NCBI GenBank assembly: GCA_024680815.1
Contig: JAILBQ010000033.1
Location: forward strand, 25,331 to 89,330
Reading direction: 5' to 3'
Length of the DNA stretch: 64,000 bases
Origin: Lachnospiraceae bacterium
Lineage (GTDB): Bacteria; Bacillota; Clostridia; Lachnospirales; Lachnospiraceae
Shown one piece after another: positions 52,273 to 63,241 of this stretch. The notes beneath the pieces are model-generated. The model was not told where the DNA came from and searched no databases. It saw nothing but the letters and a program-made list of their open reading frames with translations. Each line of letters opens with the position of its first letter. Position 1 is the first letter of the stretch. The position numbers and the translations under genes are program-made.

Positions 52273-55200
52273 TCAGGAAAAGGTTATCCGTACAAGAGAC
52301 TCAAACCTCCTGGTTTCAGCCGCGGCCGGTTCCGGAAAAACCGCGGTTTTAGTGGAGCGTATCATTCAGCGAATCACCGATCCCGTATCACCGGTGGATA
52401 TTGACAGGCTGCTTGTGGTGACTTTCACAAACGCGGCCGCCGCACAGATGAAGGAGCGGATCAGACTTGCTCTGGAGACGAGACTTAATGAGACACCGGA
52501 GGACGAAGCTCTTATCCGGCAGCGTTCTCTTTTAAGCGTTGCCCGTATAACCACGATTCACAGCTTCTGTCTGACGGTGCTTAAGGATCATTTCAACAGG
52601 ATAGGTCTGGATCCGCAGTTTCGTATCGGGGATGAGGCCGAGCTTTCACTTATCCGGGAAGAGGCCATGGAGCGCGTTATGGAGAGGGTCTATGAGGAAA
52701 AACGGCCGGAGTTCTATGACCTTCTCGAACACTATTCGAGGAAGCGGGATGATTCCGATATTACGGAACAGATAAAATCACTCTATGAATATTCTCTTGG
52801 AAAAAGTGATCCGGAGGATTGGCTTAAACAGACGGTGAGAGCTTATGAGGGGGACGGCGGGCATTTTTTCTGGGAAGGCGAATTGCTTAATTGTATTAAA
52901 GCGAGGCTTAAGGAGGCTGCGGGAGAATGCGGGAAAGCACTGAAGCTGTGCGACCTGCCCCCGGGGCCGTATTTTTACGCGGAAATAATCGAGGAAGAGC
53001 TTACGGCGTTTAAGGAGTGTCTTGACTGTCCCGATTTCGAAGGGCTTTCCGAAAGGCTTTCGGTTTTTTCGTTCCGTACACTTCCGGCAAAAAGAGACTC
53101 TTCGGTGGATACGGGGCTCAGGGACAGGGTCAAAGCTCTCCGGGGAAGGTGGAAGGACACCGTGAAAAGCCTGCAGGAGAAATTCTGTTCCCGTTCCCGT
53201 AAGGAGGAATATGAAGCGGTTCTTTCATGCGCGCCCTTTGTTTCAGAGCTTATCCGTCTTGTCATCCTTTTCGGGGATGAGTTTCATTCCATGAAAGAGG
53301 AACGAAGGATCGTGGACTTTTCCGATCTTGAGCATCTCGGTCTGGCGGTTCTAAAATCCGGTGCGGACGAGGTATACCGGGAGTTTTTCAGGGAAGTGAT
53401 GGTGGATGAATATCAGGATGTAAGCCCGGTGCAGGAAGCGATTCTTACTGCCGTGGCTCCGGAAAAAGGTTATTTCTGCGTCGGTGATGTAAAACAGAGT
53501 ATCTACGGCTTCCGTCTGGCGGATCCTTCGATTTTTATAAACAGGTATGAGAGGAGCAGTGCGGAAGAGGGAAGCGCGAGAATAGATCTTAAGAAGAATT
53601 TCCGCAGCCGTCCGGAGGTGCTGGACGCGGTTAATTTTCTGTTTGAGAAAACAATGAGCCGGGAATGCGGCGGTGTGGATTATGATGAAGCCCAGCGCCT
53701 CTATCCTGGGGCTGAATACAACATCTCAGAGCAGGATTACACTTCTGAGCTGAATATCTATGAAAATAATTCCGACGAAGAACTCACAAGTGCAGAATTT
53801 GAGGCTTATGCCGTAGCCTTGCGTATAAAAGAGCTTATGGGAAGCTTCCGGGTGGAGGAAAACGGAGAGACGAGGGAGCTTCGCTATGGAGATATAGCCG
53901 TTCTGCTGCGTTCCCCCGAGGGAAGGGAGGATGCCTTTGAAACGGCGTTTTCGGAGGCGGGGATTCCTGTCCGGCTTCAGACTCACACCGGGTACTTCCA
54001 GACCGTGGAAATCCGGATCATGTTAAGCTTCCTTACGGTTATTGACAATCCGAGGCAGGACATACCTCTTATGGCGGTATTGAAAAGCCTGTTCGGGGGC
54101 TTTGACGATTCTGAGCTGGCACTTATCCGTGAAGCTGAACCGGAGGGAGGGCTCTTTGACGCCCTGAAAGCCGCTGCAGAGGATACATCTTCCGGTTTGG
54201 GGAAACGCGCGGCGGAATTCCTTTTAAAACTGGAGCACTACAGGGATATGACGCTGGACCGGCCTATTCATGAGATAATTGAAAGCATTATTGAAGATTA
54301 TCATTATGAGCTCGTTGCCGGCGCCGGCGGGGAAGTCTCAGTGATGAATTTAAGACTGCTTGCCGAAAAGGCCGCAGCGTTTGAGGAGAGCAGCTACCGG
54401 GGGCTGTTTCATTTCATCCGTTATATTGAACAGCTTAAAAAATATCAGTTTGATCCCGGAGAAGGGGTGCAGGAAGGGGCCGTGGACGCTGTGAATGTAA
54501 TGAGTATTCACCGTTCAAAGGGTCTGGAATTTCCGGTGGTATTCCTCTGTGCTCTTGAAAAACGTTTTAATTTGAGAGATACCTGCGCAAGCGTTGTGAC
54601 GGACAGTGAGCTCGGGATCGGGATAGATACTGTGGACACTTCTCTTTCGCTTCGCGCTCCCACTTTACTGAAGTCCCTGATTGCCGAACGGAAAGGAGTT
54701 CTTTCCAGAGCGGAGGAGCTTCGCGTGCTCTACGTTGCCATGACCCGCGCAAAGGAGAAGCTTATCATGAGCGGGGTGGTTAAGGATGCGGAAAAGGCCA
54801 TGGATAAGGAGGAGGTGTCCCCCGCCTCGGCATCCTCTTTTCTGGATATCATACTCGGAGCTCTCGGAGCGGAAAAAGAAGGGGGGCCGATCCGGTTAAG
54901 AAGTATTTCCTTGATGGAATCGGTTCTTTCGGGGTTAAAAGAAGAAGAGGCAGGTCTCCGGAAGGGCTTTAACAGGGAGGAGCTGCTTTTTGGAGAAGCA
55001 GGGGAAGAAGAGGAAAGGGATGAAATAGAGCTTCTTCGCCGTAAGCTGTTCTGGTGCGATCTTCGGGAGGAAATCAACTCCATTCCTTTAAAGGCGGCGG
55101 TTACCGCTTTTACGGAACATTATGATCCGGAAGGAGAAGAAAGACTCCGGATGGTGACAGATGAGGAAGAAGATCCGGCTTCCGATACGGAGGCCGGAAA

Positions 55201-55744
55201 ACAGGCAAAACGGAGGGGAAGCGGGAATTCCTCAGGAGCTTTGCGGGGAGTTGCATATCATAAAGCACTGGAATTGGTTAACATAAATTCCGTTCAAAGC
55301 ATCGCCGGAGCGGAGGAGTATCTGTCGGAGCTTGTGCGTTCAGGGCAGCTGGATGAGGAAGGGGGACGGCTGGTAAAGCCGGAGGATATTGCTTCTTACT
55401 GCAATACCCCGCTGGCAGAAAGAATGGGACGCGCCTCCCTCGAAGGAAGACTTTTTCGCGAGCAGCCGTTCATTGTCTCCCGCAGCGCCCGCATTCTGAA
55501 CGAAACATTTCCAGAGGATCAGCAGGTTCTGATTCAGGGAATTATTGACGCGTTCTTTTATGAAGATGACGAAATTGTTGTAGTAGATTATAAAACGGAT
55601 AGGGTGGAAGACGGAGAAATTCTTAAAAAGCGGTATTCCGGGCAGCTGGCGTTTTATGCTGACGCACTGGAACAGCTTACCGGGAAAAAGGTTAAGGAGA
55701 AGTTGATTTATTCGGTGTCTTTAGGGCGGGAGATTCTTTTGTAG
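52256..55744 (+). CDS. addA: AddA subunit of the AddAB helicase-nuclease
   Basis: 1162 residues. UvrD-type helicase: Walker A AAAGSGKTAVLVERI, motif Ia VVTFTNAAAAQMKERI, motif II VDEYQDVSPVQE, motif III GDVKQSIYGFR, motif V NVMSIHRSKGLEFPVVF, motif VI RVLYVAMTRAKEKLIMS. C-terminal nuclease with GIIDAFFYEDD and VVDYKTDRVEDG. It is the 3'-5' motor and one of two nucleases of AddAB. Its last 37 bp overlap the convergent CPBP gene, with no terminator between. Confidence 0.97.
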   Translation: MQYTPDQEKVIRTRDSNLLVSAAAGSGKTAVLVERIIQRITDPVSPVDIDRLLVVTFTNAAAAQMKERIRLALETRLNETPEDEALIRQRSLLSVARITTIHSFCLTVLKDHFNRIGLDPQFRIGDEAELSLIREEAMERVMERVYEEKRPEFYDLLEHYSRKRDDSDITEQIKSLYEYSLGKSDPEDWLKQTVRAYEGDGGHFFWEGELLNCIKARLKEAAGECGKALKLCDLPPGPYFYAEIIEEELTAFKECLDCPDFEGLSERLSVFSFRTLPAKRDSSVDTGLRDRVKALRGRWKDTVKSLQEKFCSRSRKEEYEAVLSCAPFVSELIRLVILFGDEFHSMKEERRIVDFSDLEHLGLAVLKSGADEVYREFFREVMVDEYQDVSPVQEAILTAVAPEKGYFCVGDVKQSIYGFRLADPSIFINRYERSSAEEGSARIDLKKNFRSRPEVLDAVNFLFEKTMSRECGGVDYDEAQRLYPGAEYNISEQDYTSELNIYENNSDEELTSAEFEAYAVALRIKELMGSFRVEENGETRELRYGDIAVLLRSPEGREDAFETAFSEAGIPVRLQTHTGYFQTVEIRIMLSFLTVIDNPRQDIPLMAVLKSLFGGFDDSELALIREAEPEGGLFDALKAAAEDTSSGLGKRAAEFLLKLEHYRDMTLDRPIHEIIESIIEDYHYELVAGAGGEVSVMNLRLLAEKAAAFEESSYRGLFHFIRYIEQLKKYQFDPGEGVQEGAVDAVNVMSIHRSKGLEFPVVFLCALEKRFNLRDTCASVVTDSELGIGIDTVDTSLSLRAPTLLKSLIAERKGVLSRAEELRVLYVAMTRAKEKLIMSGVVKDAEKAMDKEEVSPASASSFLDIILGALGAEKEGGPIRLRSISLMESVLSGLKEEEAGLRKGFNREELLFGEAGEEEERDEIELLRRKLFWCDLREEINSIPLKAAVTAFTEHYDPEGEERLRMVTDEEEDPASDTEAGKQAKRRGSGNSSGALRGVAYHKALELVNINSVQSIAGAEEYLSELVRSGQLDEEGGRLVKPEDIASYCNTPLAERMGRASLEGRLFREQPFIVSRSARILNETFPEDQQVLIQGIIDAFFYEDDEIVVVDYKTDRVEDGEILKKRYSGQLAFYADALEQLTGKKVKEKLIYSVSLGREILL

Positions 55745-56298
55745 CTCTCCTTCGGCAGAAGGAGAAAAACTATGAGGCCTGAGGAGCCGAGACCCAGAAG
55801 CATAAGCACGATCTGCCAGAGCGTACTGTTTAAAAAGTCAAAAGCCGGAAAGCTCCCCAGAATACAGGCACAGGCATTTGCGCCTGAGTGCATGAAGAGA
55901 GAGGCAAGAATCGATCCGAAACGGTGATATACAAAGCACAGAAGGAGCCCCATGATAAAGGCGTATATGAGTTGCACGGTGTTCTGATGATAAATGCCGA
56001 AAACAAAAGAAGAGGCAATGGCGGCAGTGGGCCTGGGAATCATGGAGGAGAGCCGGTCAAACAGAATATACCGAAAGAGCAGCTCTTCAATACAGGGCAT
56101 GAGAACGGCATAGACAAGGAGGCCGTAGGGAAAGGAATAGAGGGAGAGCATTGAGCTGAAATTATTCCGGTACACTTCCTGAAGGGGAGAGCCGACAGCC
56201 GTGAGCACAAGGTGAACCAGGGCGGAGAGCCCCAGAGAAGAGGCAACCCCTAAGGGAATCGTCAGAAGGAGCTTTCGCTTATCCCGCAAAATAGGCAT
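55708..56298 (-). CDS. CPBP-family intramembrane metalloprotease (CAAX-like)
   Basis: 196 residues with about five to six helices. The two ABI/CPBP motifs are present: PCIEELLFRYILFDRL (EExxxR) and ASSFVFGIYH (FxxxH), with a further His in YHRFGSILASLFMHSGAN (HxxxN). Family members cleave prenylated or other membrane proteins, or help bacteriocin immunity. It starts inside the end of the amidase gene (20-bp overlap), so is co-transcribed with it; its 3' end overlaps addA. The substrate is unknown. Confidence 0.88.
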   Translation of the reverse strand: MPILRDKRKLLLTIPLGVASSLGLSALVHLVLTAVGSPLQEVYRNNFSSMLSLYSFPYGLLVYAVLMPCIEELLFRYILFDRLSSMIPRPTAAIASSFVFGIYHQNTVQLIYAFIMGLLLCFVYHRFGSILASLFMHSGANACACILGSFPAFDFLNSTLWQIVLMLLGLGSSGLIVFLLLPKESYKRISRPKDTE

Positions 56299-57325
56299 CG
56301 ATTCCGTCGGCCATTCCTTCGGCCAGCTTTGTCTGGTATGAGTCGTCAGCCATCTGCAGATCCTCCGAAGGATTGGTCATGAAACCCATTTCCACGATTG
56401 TGACCGGGACCTGGCTCCAGTTAATCCCGCTCATGTTGTCGGCAATCTGAACCCCGCGGTTTTTTGCTCCGCTTTTGGCGCACATTCCGTTCAGAACCTG
56501 GCGGGAAAGTGCCTGACTTGCGGCGGCAATTGAGGCACAGTATGGATTTGAGGCGGAGGGGGCCAGAGTTTCCGCCCCGGAGGCCGAAGCAGAGGTTGAG
56601 CCGTTGGCGTGAAGACGGATAAAGGCGCCCGCGCCGGCGTTGTTTGCTATCTGAGCCCGCTCGGAATTGCTGAGGTTGACATCGTGGGAGGTGCGGCACA
56701 TAACTACGGTATAGCCCCTCTGAGTCAGAATGTTCTGGAGCTTTAAAGCCACGGCAAGGGTCAGCTCATATTCCGCAAGACCGGAGGCGACTCCACGGGT
56801 TCCCGCAGCGACCTTTGGCTTTGTTTCGGAGGCACCGGGTCCTATAGGCTCCTTTGAAGTGTTGGCATGGGCCTGATGCCCTGCGTCAATACAGACGATA
56901 CGGTTATTCGGTGCTGCGGACCGGGCAGGAGGTGTGCTTTCTTCAGGGGGAGCTTCTTCCGCCTCCCCGGCGGGGGCGCTGCCTTCACCCGTTTCTTCAG
57001 GCGTCCGGGCATCACCGGTGTTTTCCGTTTCTTCAGGCTGTTTTTCAGGCTCTTCCGCCTGAGGGGCATTATCAGCATCAGTGCTTTCTTCCGCGGTTTC
57101 CGCGGAATTATCCTGTGCGGTGGTTTTTATTTCCGCATTTCCGCCTGTGTTACCGACCGGCTCATAGACATAGCTGGTAGAAAGCTTTGAAAGAATCCGC
57201 TCTACCCCGGCGCAGGGGAGAGAGAAGTCTCCGGAGGAAGCGTAAGCCGTTCCGGCCGGCAGCAGCAGGAAAAGGACACATATAATTATAAAGGCAAAAA
57301 GCCCGGATATTCTGTGGATTTTCAT
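56279..57325 (-). CDS. Secreted N-acetylmuramoyl-L-alanine amidase
   Basis: 348 residues from the ATG at 57325, which has AGGAG upstream and is the only start that gives a proper signal peptide (FAFIIICVLFLLLPAGTAYA); a 426-residue reading from 57559 crosses the promoter and is rejected. A Glu/Pro/Ala/Thr-rich linker (~60-140) leads to the Amidase_3 domain: RIVCIDAGHQAH, SGLAEYELTLAVALKL (Glu), VMCRTSHDVNLSN, FIRLHANGS (His), TIVEMGFMTNPSED (Glu). The first motif reads DAGHQAH rather than DPGHGG. It trims peptidoglycan outside the cell. Confidence 0.92.
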   Translation of the reverse strand: MKIHRISGLFAFIIICVLFLLLPAGTAYASSGDFSLPCAGVERILSKLSTSYVYEPVGNTGGNAEIKTTAQDNSAETAEESTDADNAPQAEEPEKQPEETENTGDARTPEETGEGSAPAGEAEEAPPEESTPPARSAAPNNRIVCIDAGHQAHANTSKEPIGPGASETKPKVAAGTRGVASGLAEYELTLAVALKLQNILTQRGYTVVMCRTSHDVNLSNSERAQIANNAGAGAFIRLHANGSTSASASGAETLAPSASNPYCASIAAASQALSRQVLNGMCAKSGAKNRGVQIADNMSGINWSQVPVTIVEMGFMTNPSEDLQMADDSYQTKLAEGMADGIDAYFAG

Positions 57326-57350
57326 AAATAATTCTCCTGATAGCCTATAC

Positions 57351-57379
57351 ATTATAGCGTTTTGCGGAGAATAATGCAA
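57351..57379 (-). promoter_or_regulatory. Sigma-A promoter of the amidase/CPBP unit
   Basis: On the minus strand: TTGCAT (57379-57374), 17-bp spacer, TATAAT (57356-57351). Leader of ~20 nt with AGGAG before the ATG at 57325. Confidence 0.75.
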
Positions 57380-57403
57380 AAAAAATGAGTCCGCAAACGC
57401 CAT

Positions 57404-57432
57404 TTGGACTTTTGGCGCTTGTGTGTTATAAT
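57404..57432 (+). promoter_or_regulatory. Sigma-A promoter placed directly before the DUF6106-like gene
   Basis: TTGGAC (57404-57409), 17-bp spacer, TATAAT (57427-57432). Seven bases (TCCACCT) separate the -10 box from the ATG at 57440. The A of that ATG is at the normal distance for the transcription start itself. Confidence 0.75.
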
Positions 57433-57439
57433 TCCACCT

Positions 57440-57940
57440 ATGAATGATATAAGCCTTGAATACAGGGTACACAGACAAAAGACGGGACGGGAAACCCTGA
57501 TCAGATATGCGCTTATTCTCGGCGCGGTCCTTCTTGCATATCTCGGTTTTTTTATTCACCCTCTGTTTATAATTGCGCTCCTTGCCGAAACGGTTGCCGC
57601 TGTTATAATTCTTCCTCGGCTGGATGTGGAGATCGAATATCTCTTTGTGGCAGGAGAGCTTTCCATTGACAGGATATTTTCAAAAAGCACAAGAAAAAAT
57701 GCGGTTGATTTCAAACTGGACAGCATGGAGTTCTTCGCTCCGGAAAAATCCTCAGGACTGGACCCTTTTCGCACAGGATCCTTACAGACGGCGGATTATA
57801 CTTCCCTTGATCCCGGGGCGGACAGATATGTGATGATTATTCCCTGGGAGGGGAACAGGTTATGGGCAGTTCTGGAGCCCGGAGAAAAGATCGCTTCCGA
57901 GATTATCAGCCGTTATCCGTCCAGAAGCGCAAGAATATAG
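57440..57940 (+). CDS. DUF6106-like membrane protein
   Basis: 166 residues from the ATG at 57440; an in-frame TTG at 57404 is part of the -35 box and is rejected. Two close hydrophobic segments (~21-60) form a hairpin, followed by a soluble beta-rich domain with EYLFVAGELSIDRIFSKSTRK and MIIPWEGNRLWAVLEPGE. The pattern matches a small conserved family of Lachnospiraceae (DUF6106) of unknown function. It precedes guaB by 24 bp and probably shares its mRNA. The domain layout resembles a PH-like membrane protein. Confidence 0.75.
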   Translation: MNDISLEYRVHRQKTGRETLIRYALILGAVLLAYLGFFIHPLFIIALLAETVAAVIILPRLDVEIEYLFVAGELSIDRIFSKSTRKNAVDFKLDSMEFFAPEKSSGLDPFRTGSLQTADYTSLDPGADRYVMIIPWEGNRLWAVLEPGEKIASEIISRYPSRSARI

Positions 57941-59425
<1,485 letters not shown>

Positions 59426-59428
59426 TAA

Positions 59429-60193
59429 ATGACATATTATGTTGCGAGCGAACTGAATAAGGCATTGCACAGCAAATACGCAAGGAATATCGCTCTTGGA
59501 ATTCTTATAGCATGTCTTCTTGCGAATATCTCCATGACGACCTTCAGGGATATACTTTACGGTATGAGTGACGGCACCTTTGCCTACAACCTGATCATGT
59601 TTGCCAAGGGATTTTTCTGGCTCCCCTATTATTGCTGTATATTTATCGCTGATATGATTTTCGGCCCCGAATATCCTGATCCGAGACTCAGAAACAAGGC
59701 TACCATCGGGCTGAGACGCTACCAGATATATTTCGGGAAGCTTATCGCGTCGCTGATCAGTATGGTTGTATATGCCATGCTTGCCTGCGTCCTGTTCCTT
59801 CTGGTTACGGCTCTGTTTCAGGTTCATGACGGTACGATCAACGCAGCTGTTGTTGCGGACTTTATAAAAAACGTTCTGATTGCCATGCCGATGTTCTGCG
59901 TGGGAGTATCTCTGGGAAATATGTTTCTTTTCTGCTTTCCGGAGAAGAAACAAGCATATTTCTGGTTTTTTATTGTTGTGGTGCTTTTTCCCAGGCTTGT
60001 TATGCTTCTGGCAACGGATAATCTGCGTGTCGGGGTTATGGTGGCGGTTCGGGAGCTGCTGATAACACCGCAGTTTCACTCGATGCAGTATTATGCTACA
60101 CTCAATATCCCGAAGATTTTGATTTCCTCGGTTATCTATCTGGCCGCAAGCAGTATAATAGGCTGTGTACGATTCCAGAAAAAGAAGTTCTGA
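59429..60193 (+). CDS. ABC-2-type permease-like membrane protein
   Basis: 254 residues with six hydrophobic segments. The layout (long first helix SKYARNIALGILIACLLANI, a large loop with FGPEYPDPRLRNKATIGLRRYQIYFGKL, then paired helices) resembles ABC-2 family permeases, in which that loop contacts the ATPase. No ATP-binding gene lies next to it, so it would be an orphan subunit. It starts 3 bp after guaB. Function unknown. Confidence 0.6.
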   Translation: MTYYVASELNKALHSKYARNIALGILIACLLANISMTTFRDILYGMSDGTFAYNLIMFAKGFFWLPYYCCIFIADMIFGPEYPDPRLRNKATIGLRRYQIYFGKLIASLISMVVYAMLACVLFLLVTALFQVHDGTINAAVVADFIKNVLIAMPMFCVGVSLGNMFLFCFPEKKQAYFWFFIVVVLFPRLVMLLATDNLRVGVMVAVRELLITPQFHSMQYYATLNIPKILISSVIYLAASSIIGCVRFQKKKF

Positions 60194-60196
60194 CTC

Positions 60197-60679
60197 ATGA
60201 AACAGAAATTGCAGACGTGGCTGCCGGCTCTGCCGGCGGTCATTATTATGTGCATCATATTTGCCTTTTCTTCGGCAGAAGCCCGGGAATCCTCCGGAAG
60301 CAGTACCGGATTTTCCCGGTTTCTGGTCAGGACAGAAAGCTTTCTGTTCGGGAAGCATTGGGACGAGGAGGAGATTCTGTTTTATGCCGAAAAGATCGAG
60401 GGCGGGGTGAGAAAATGTGCCCATATAACAGAGTACATGGCTCTGGCTCTTTCGGTGGGTTTCTTCCTTATGACGAGGAAATTAAACGAACTGCGGGTGG
60501 TGTTTTATTCGGTTTTGTTTTCTGTTCTCTATGCTGCTTCGGATGAGTTCCACCAGCTTTTTGTCGCGGGAAGAAGTGGAAAGAGTGCTGATGTCGTGAT
60601 TGACAGTCTGGGAGCGGTGTTCGGGGTTATGCTGTTAATACTTATCAATGAGAGCAGAGTAAGGAAAGGAATAAGGTGA
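60197..60679 (+). CDS. VanZ-family membrane protein
   Basis: 160 residues with four helices. VanZ-like signatures are IIFAFSS at the first helix, VRKCAHITEYMALAL, the YAASDEFHQLFVAGRSGKSADVVID block and a final LGAVFGVMLLILI helix. VanZ lowers teicoplanin sensitivity in enterococci, but most chromosomal relatives are uncharacterised; nothing here implies glycopeptide resistance. It starts 3 bp after the permease-like gene and ends 4 bp into the long in-frame reading of map. Confidence 0.88.
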   Translation: MKQKLQTWLPALPAVIIMCIIFAFSSAEARESSGSSTGFSRFLVRTESFLFGKHWDEEEILFYAEKIEGGVRKCAHITEYMALALSVGFFLMTRKLNELRVVFYSVLFSVLYAASDEFHQLFVAGRSGKSADVVIDSLGAVFGVMLLILINESRVRKGIR

Positions 60680-60714
60680 AGCTTGTGTCGTTTTTCCGGC
60701 ACGGAAAGGACAAA

Positions 60715-61584
60715 ATGAAACTGGGCAGAAATGATCTCTGCTGGTGCGGCAGCGGGAAAAAATACAAGACCTGTCATCTGGGATTTGATGAAAAGCTGGC
60801 TTCGTTCAGGGATGCGGGGCATAAGGTTCCGCCTCATAAGATTCTGAAAACCAGAGCGCAGATCGAGGGTATCCGGGAAAGTGCGAAACGGAATATAGCC
60901 ATACTGGATTATGTGAGCGAGCATATAGGCCCGGGTATTTCCACCCAGGAAATAGACGACTGGGTTGTAATGAAGACAAAGGAATTCGGGGCGACGGCGG
61001 CAACTCTCGGTTATGAAGGCTACCCGAAAAGTGTTTGCACCTCGATTAACGACCAGGTATGTCACGGAATTCCTTCCGAGGAGGACATTCTGATGGAGGG
61101 GGATATCGTCAACGTGGATTGCTCCACCATTTTTAACGGTTTTGTTTCGGATTCCTCCCGGATGTTTATGATAGGCGAGGTTGCTCCGGACGCTAAAAAG
61201 CTGGTGGAGGATGTTCACGAAGCTGTCAGGGTCGGCCTTCGGGCGGTTAAGCCCTGGACATTTCTCGGCGATATGGGGTCTGCGGTAAATGAGTTCTGCA
61301 AATCCAAAGGCTATTCCGTGGTGGAGGAAATCGGCGGCCACGGCGTAGGGATCGAATTTCATGAGGAACCCTGGGTCAGCTATGTATCAAAGCCCGGAAC
61401 GGAGATGCTTATGGTGCCGGGAATGTGTTTTACCATTGAACCCATGGTTAATATGGGAAGACGGGAAATATTTGAGGACGAAGAAAACGGCTGGACGATT
61501 TATACCGAGGACGGTTCGCTTTCCGCCCAGTGGGAGGTTCAGCTTGTTGTAACAGATGACGGATATGAGGTTCTGGCATATTAG
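60715..61584 (+). CDS. map: Methionine aminopeptidase type I with SEC-C zinc motif
   Basis: 289 residues from the ATG at 60715 (AAAGGA upstream); a GTG at 60676 would add 13. The SEC-C motif [19 protein letters not shown] occupies the start, as in MetAP1c-type enzymes. The catalytic pita-bread domain has [13 protein letters not shown] (His), [17 protein letters not shown] (two metal Asp), [15 protein letters not shown] (His) and FTIEPM (Glu), and a final Glu in SAQWEVQLV. It removes initiator Met from nascent proteins; SEC-C may dock it to the ribosome or SecB-like partners. Confidence 0.95.
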   Translation: MKLGRNDLCWCGSGKKYKTCHLGFDEKLASFRDAGHKVPPHKILKTRAQIEGIRESAKRNIAILDYVSEHIGPGISTQEIDDWVVMKTKEFGATAATLGYEGYPKSVCTSINDQVCHGIPSEEDILMEGDIVNVDCSTIFNGFVSDSSRMFMIGEVAPDAKKLVEDVHEAVRVGLRAVKPWTFLGDMGSAVNEFCKSKGYSVVEEIGGHGVGIEFHEEPWVSYVSKPGTEMLMVPGMCFTIEPMVNMGRREIFEDEENGWTIYTEDGSLSAQWEVQLVVTDDGYEVLAY

Positions 61585-61595
61585 GAGAGAAAAAC

Positions 61596-62603
61596 ATGAA
61601 TTCAATTCAAATCCCTGAAAACTATCATTCACCTATGGGAATTCGCATGACCCAGGTGGCAATCAAGGAGGTCAAGGACTTTTTTGAGCGTGCGCTGGCC
61701 CGTGAGCTTAATCTGACACGTGTGTCCGCACCGCTTTTCGTACGGCCTGAAAGCGGTCTTAATGACAATCTTAATGGAGTGGAGCGCCCGGTAAGCTTTG
61801 ATATAAAGGATGAGGGCACGGAGGTTGAGATAGTGCAGTCGCTGGCGAAGTGGAAGCGCCTTGCACTGAAGCAATACGGCTTTGAGAGCGGTGAAGGGCT
61901 GTATGCCGATATGACGGCAATACGCCGGGATGAGGAGACGGATAATCTGCATTCGGTTTACGTGGATCAGTGGGACTGGGAAAGGATCATCCTTCCTGAG
62001 GAAAGAACATTCGAGACTCTCACGGTTATGGTGAAAAGGGTTTATGAAGCATTGAAGAAAACCGAAGAGTACCTGGCTGAAAAATATGATTATCTGAAGC
62101 CGATTCTGCCGGAGGAGATAACCTTTATAAGCTCTCAGGAGCTCGAGGACAGGTATCCGGGAAAAACGGCTAAGGAGCGGGAATATGCAGCTGTCAGGGA
62201 AAGCGGCGCCGTCTTTGTCTCGGAAATCGGAGATATCTTAAAGGGCGGAGAAAAGCATGACGGGCGGGCGCCGGATTATGACGACTGGCATCTCAACGGT
62301 GACATTATCGTGTATTATCCCGTATTGGACTGTGCTCTGGAGCTTTCCTCCATGGGAATAAGAGTAGACGCGCCGACGCTTCTTAAACAGCTGAAGGCGG
62401 CAGAATGCGAAGAACGCTCGAAGCTTGACTTTCAGAAGGCGCTTTTGAACGGTGAACTGCCCCAGACCATCGGAGGCGGGATAGGTCAGTCCAGGATATG
62501 TATGTATTTTCTTCGAAAGGCGCATATCGGAGAGGTTCAGTCTTCGGTATGGAAGCCGGAAGATCTTTCTGCCGCACAGAAAGCAGGGATCCGGCTTTTA
62601 TAG
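61596..62603 (+). CDS. asnA: Aspartate-ammonia ligase (AsnA)
   Basis: 335 residues, standard length. It makes asparagine from aspartate, ammonia and ATP using a class II aminoacyl-tRNA synthetase-like fold. Motifs: [62 protein letters not shown], and near the end [27 protein letters not shown] ribosome site. It belongs to the string of closely spaced housekeeping genes; thiN follows after 14 bp. Confidence 0.96.
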   Translation: MNSIQIPENYHSPMGIRMTQVAIKEVKDFFERALARELNLTRVSAPLFVRPESGLNDNLNGVERPVSFDIKDEGTEVEIVQSLAKWKRLALKQYGFESGEGLYADMTAIRRDEETDNLHSVYVDQWDWERIILPEERTFETLTVMVKRVYEALKKTEEYLAEKYDYLKPILPEEITFISSQELEDRYPGKTAKEREYAAVRESGAVFVSEIGDILKGGEKHDGRAPDYDDWHLNGDIIVYYPVLDCALELSSMGIRVDAPTLLKQLKAAECEERSKLDFQKALLNGELPQTIGGGIGQSRICMYFLRKAHIGEVQSSVWKPEDLSAAQKAGIRLL

Positions 62604-62617
62604 AAAGGAGTCCGGGG

Positions 62618-63241
62618 GTGTCATTTTGTGTTGTCGTCGGAGCGGGGGATTTTTTCGGGCTGGATGAGCAGCCGGGAGAAAGAGATCTGGTGATTGCGGC
62701 AGATGGGGGATATCGCCATCTCATGGGGATTTCCCTGCGGCCGGATATTATCATAGGCGATTTCGATTCTGCTGAAAGACCGGAGCAGGAAGGGGCTGAA
62801 CTGATTTTGCTGCCGAAGGAAAAAGATGAAACGGATACGGCAGCCGCGGTCAGAGTGGGCGAGAAACGGGGTTATTGGAATTTTCATATCTACGGCGGGA
62901 CAGGCGGAAGAATGGCTCATACGATGGCAAATATCCAGCTTATGACCCATCTTGCGGAGAAAGGTAAATTCGGATATCTCCATGACAAAGAAACAATAGC
63001 GACTGTAATTCGCAATACCAGACTGGAGCTTCCGAAAAAAAACGAGGGTTACGTTTCGGTGTTTGCTCTCAGCGACCTGGCTCAGGGTGTATCCTTAAGG
63101 GGATTGAAGTATGAGCTTGAGCAGGAACGGTTAAATAACGCATGGCCTTTGGGGGTCAGTAATGAGTTTTCGGGCAGACGGGCCAGCGTCGAGGTTCGCG
63201 ATGGAACCCTGCTTGTTATCTGGAGCAAGGACGGGTCATGA
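62618..63241 (+). CDS. thiN: Thiamine pyrophosphokinase
   Basis: 207 residues from the GTG at 62618, placed 7 nt after AAAGGAG (62604-62610); a reading back to 62498 lies within asnA and is rejected. The N-terminal catalytic part has VIAADGGYRHL, DIIIGDFDS and LPKEKDETDTAAAV; GGTGGRMAHTMANIQLM follows, and the C-terminal thiamine-binding region has SVFALSD and VSNEFSGRRASVEVRDG. It converts thiamine to thiamine pyrophosphate. Ends with ATG overlap into the next gene. Confidence 0.93.
   Translation: MSFCVVVGAGDFFGLDEQPGERDLVIAADGGYRHLMGISLRPDIIIGDFDSAERPEQEGAELILLPKEKDETDTAAAVRVGEKRGYWNFHIYGGTGGRMAHTMANIQLMTHLAEKGKFGYLHDKETIATVIRNTRLELPKKNEGYVSVFALSDLAQGVSLRGLKYELEQERLNNAWPLGVSNEFSGRRASVEVRDGTLLVIWSKDGS

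Noticed and set aside
60197..60679. VanZ gene as a sign of glycopeptide resistance
   Set aside because: No other van genes are present and chromosomal VanZ-like proteins are widespread without that role.
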